Part shown: positions 61,251 through 64,000 of the stretch, piece after piece
How the letters are laid out: each line of letters starts with the position of its first letter
Position numbering within the stretch: the first letter of the stretch is position 1
NCBI RefSeq assembly: GCF_023898315.1
Contig: NC_064621.1
Location: 19,714,501 to 19,778,500 of the forward strand
Source of the DNA: Schistocerca nitens
Lineage: Eukaryota; Arthropoda; Insecta; Orthoptera; Acrididae
Direction of reading: 5' to 3'
Length of the DNA stretch: 64,000 nucleotides
Position numbers and translations under genes: made by a program
The notes under the pieces: model-generated
The model's database searches: none
Seen by the model: the letters and a program-made list of their open reading frames with translations, nothing else
Told to the model about the DNA's origin: nothing

Positions 61251-63070
61251 TGGATAGATAAATTACTCACCATGCAGTGGCAGAACACAAACATAAGAGA
61301 CTGTTGTGATTGGCAAGCTTTCAGAACCAGTGGCTCCATCTTCAGGCAAAAGGTTTTATAGGGGAAGGAAGAAGGCTGAAGGGAAAGGAATGGAGAGGTC
61401 TAGGAAAAGGGGTAGGTTTTGGAAAAGTCTCCCAGAATTGTGGGTCAGGTGAGACTTACTGTACAGGATGAGAAGAAAAGACTGATTGTTGGGGACTGGA
61501 TTGGACGAGATTTGCAAATCTGAGAGCTTAAAGGTGGAAGACAGGGTAATATGTAAGACAGAGATTACTAGTAAAACATCATGCATGAGTAGCTAAGTGC
61601 ATTGCACTTAACAGAGGTGGGAGGGGGTGCTGAGAAATAGATGGGAAAGACAATGAAAGCCGTAGAAAACTAAAATGGAGCGAAGCAAAGAGTAGTTACA
61701 GCGAAGAAAAGCTGAGACGGAAGAAATAAATGTAAATTAAGGCCACGTGGGTGGCAAGAACCAAGGACATGTAGTACTAGTTCCCACCTGTGGAGTTCTG
61801 AGAAACTCGTGTCTGGAGAAAGAATCCAGATGGCACATGTGGTGAAACAGACACCAAGATTACGAATGTCACGTTGTAGAGCACGCTCTGCAACAGGATA
61901 CTGAGAGTTGCCAGTATATACCCTCTGCATATGACCATTCATCTTAAATGATAATTTGGTGGTAGTCATGTCAATGTGAAAGGGTGAACAGCATTTACAT
62001 AATAGCTTGTATATGACAAGGGTCATTTCACAGGTGGCTCTTCCTTTGATAGTATATATTTTACCAATTGCACAGCAATTATAGTGGTAGGAGGGTGCAT
62101 AGGGCAAGTCTTGCAGTGAGGACATGCAAGCTGGTAGGAGCCATAGGGCAGGGAGATGGGTGCAGGAGCAGCATGGGGCCTGCCAAAAATATTGCGGAGA
62201 TTGTGAGGGTGACCAAAAGCTAAGTGTGGTGAGCAAAATTTCAGAAAGAATGGACCTCTTTTCAGGGAATGATTTTGAGAAGTGATGGCTTTGTTGAAGT
62301 AGCTGATTAACACATTCCACATCAGGACGATAGTGGGTCACCAATGGTGTGCTCTGAAGCTGTTTTGTGGAGGAATCAGCAGAACCAGGATTGGATGTGA
62401 TGGCCTGGGAAATCTGTTTTTTGACTAGTCTGGTGGGGTAATTACGTGCAGTGAAGGCTGAGGTGAGAATGGTGGTGTATTGCTGCAGGGAGTCCGAATC
62501 CGGACAAATACGTTTGCCTCAGATGCAAAGCCTGTATGGGAGGGAACGTTTGATATGGAAAGCATGGCAACTCTCAAAATGTAAGTACTGTTGTTTGTTT
62601 GTAGGTTTAATGGGGATGGAAGCATGTAGCTAGCCTTCGGTGAGGATGAGATCAACATCAGGGAAAGTGGCATGGGATGTGGAAAAGGACCATGTGAAAT
62701 GTAATTGGGAGAAAGTATTCAGAGATTCCAGGAATTTTAGCAGGTCAGCCTCACAGTGAGTCCATATGGTAAAGATGTCATCAAACCAGGGGCTGAAGAC
62801 ATGGATCCCAGGAAAGACCCTTCCAAGCGACCCATGAAAAGGTTGGCATAGGAAGGAGGCATGATGGTTCCCATGGCTGTACCCCTGATCTGCTTGTATG
62901 TCTGCCCCTCAAAGGTGAAGTAGTTGTTGTTAAGTATAAAGTTGATTAAGGTGAGTAGGAAGGATGTCATCAGTTTGAACCAGGTGGGCACTGACTGAGG
63001 AAGTGTTCAGCAGCAGACAGACCACATACATGGGAGACATTGGTATATAGGGAGATGACATTAATGTATA
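61250..63070 (-). mobile_element. Penelope-like retroelement (left copy of an inverted pair)
   Basis: A minus-strand Penelope-like element, a retroelement class using a telomerase-like reverse transcriptase and a GIY-YIG endonuclease. RT remnants (62991-62700): FILNNNYFTFEGQTYKQI, then RGTAMGTIMPPSYANLFMG. The GIY-YIG side (62344-61900) shows CPHCKTCPM, the YTIKGRATCE stretch, VIYKLLCKCC, and MTTTKLSF-NGH. The 3' end near 61250-61350 contains a hammerhead-like motif. Frames are broken, so the copy is inactive; the 5' end is cut at about 63070, where a second copy begins in the opposite direction. Confidence 0.8.
61311..61350 (-). ncRNA. Hammerhead-ribozyme-like motif near the 3' end of a Penelope-like element
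   Basis: Read on the minus strand: tttgc, then the core CTGAAGA, a stem II of ggagcc pairing with ggttct around a short loop, then GAA, the palindrome agct, t and gccaa. All the invariant core bases of a type I hammerhead (CUGANGA and GAA) are present. Helix I can pair gc with gc and tt with aa around one mismatch, and stem III is a minimal palindrome, the form reported for Penelope-like elements, which may need to act as a dimer. Penelope terminal regions are known to carry such ribozymes; activity of this copy is an inference. Confidence 0.6.
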
Positions 63071-63079
63071 TCTGTCTTA

Positions 63080-64000
63080 GTTAATCAACACCTGCAACCC
63101 ATAGCACAAAAACTCCCCTCCTACATAAAAGATACCAACCATTCCCTACATTGTATGAAATCCATGCCCGTCCCACTCCCACCACACACCTTGCTTGTCA
63201 CCATTTATACCACCATCCCTTATGTACATGGTCTGTCTGCTGCTGAACACTTCCTCTTTCAGCACCCACCTGATTCCAAACATATGACATCCTACTTACT
63301 CACCTTTATCAACTTTGGCATCTGAGGTAAACTTATTTGTTCGGATGCAGACACTCTACAGCAATACACCACCACTCTCACCACAGCCTTCACTGCATGT
63401 AATTACCCTGCCAGCCTAGTTAAAAAGCAGATTTTCTGGGCCATTACATCCGATCCTGGTACTGCTGATCCCTCTACAAAGCAGCTTCAGAGCACATCCT
63501 TGGTGACTCACTATCACTCTGTCTGGAATGTGTTAATCAACTACTTCAATAGGGCAATGACTTCCTAAAATTATGCCCTGAAATGAGATCAATTCTGTCA
63601 AATTCTGCCCACCACACCTGCAATAGCTTTCCATCACCCTCACAATCTCCACAACATTCTTGCCAGAGCTCCTATCCCTGTGACTGTCTTCACTGCAAGA
63701 CTTGCCCCATGCACCATCCTACCACCACCTGTAATAGCCGTTTAATTGGCAAAACATATACTATCAAAGGGACAGCCACCTGTGAAACGACCCATGTCAT
63801 ATACAAGCTTTTATGTAAAAACTGTTCAGTCTTCTACATTGGCATGACAACCACCAAATTATCAATTAGGATCAATGGGCATGGGCATGGGCATGGGCAT
63901 AGGCATAGGCAATATCCTGTTGCAAGAAGTGTTGGGGAGTGAGTACCAGGTCACCAGCATTATGAAGTCTAGTGCAGGGTTGGCTCAGGTGACTGACAGC
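63080..64000 (+). mobile_element. Penelope-like retroelement (right copy of an inverted pair), RT largely deleted
   Basis: Plus-strand copy of the same family starting LQPIAQKLPSYIKDTNHSLH, upstream of the RT core, then HGLSAAEHFLFQHPP. It then jumps from LLTFINF to a segment matching sequence downstream of the RT core (SDADTLQQYTTTLTTAF), so about 400-450 bp with the RT catalytic region are missing compared with the left copy. GIY-YIG side: CLHCKTCPMH, YTIKGTATCETTHVIYKLL, CKNCSVFYIGMTTTKLSI, better preserved than in the left copy. A GGGCAT repeat lies at 63877-63910. It runs off the window's right edge. Confidence 0.8.
63877..63910. repeat. (GGGCAT)n hexanucleotide repeat
   Basis: Five to six imperfect GGGCAT/AGGCAT units inside the GIY-YIG region of the right Penelope-like copy; translation gives a Gly-His alternation. 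The left copy has no such expansion at the matching place. Confidence 0.9.

Overview
This window looks like intergenic, transposon-dense DNA from a large insect genome, most likely an orthopteran (grasshopper or locust). From memory, the tRNA-headed SINEs at 118-320, 2471-2677, 2863-3063 and 37218-37446 resemble families abundant in Schistocerca; that assignment was not checked. I found no convincing host protein-coding gene, no rRNA and no true tRNA gene. Almost every stretch that can be explained is a mobile element, usually broken and often inserted into another.

Layout. 0-12 kb: three SINEs with clear target-site duplications, a CA microsatellite, a poly(A) SINE, two elements of about 950 bp with long inverted arms carrying tRNA-like modules (5609-6558 and about 9500-10476), and an almost intact Tc1-like transposase (8013-9029, minus). 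13-26 kb: two old Ty3/gypsy-type fossils, one on each strand, interrupted by Tc1/mariner-type copies, a Penelope-like element and a SINE. The best defined of these is a 1315 bp element with 27 bp terminal inverted repeats (23041-24355). 27-31 kb: an old RTE-like LINE interrupted by a 1063 bp mariner. 31-40 kb: decayed Tc1-like and mariner copies, a Penelope-like copy and a SINE. 40-43 kb: a younger 5'-truncated RTE-like LINE with a 14 bp target-site duplication. 45-59 kb: three I-clade-like LINE copies on the minus strand, the youngest (46109 to about 50690) lying between pieces of an older one. 61-64 kb: two Penelope-like copies in head-to-head inverted orientation, one with a hammerhead-like ribozyme motif near its 3' end.

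How the parts work together. Autonomous elements supply the enzymes: LINE endonuclease, reverse transcriptase and RNase H; Penelope reverse transcriptase and GIY-YIG endonuclease; DDE transposases. Pol III-type SINEs probably borrow LINE machinery. Insertions give relative ages: mariner after the old RTE copy, the RTE 3' fragment at 53.6 kb after the older I-like copy, the SINE at 37.2 kb after the Penelope copy, and the 23.0 kb transposon after the Ty3 fossil.

Limits. Homology was judged by eye from translated motifs, without database searches. Outer borders are firm only where terminal repeats or target-site duplications are stated.
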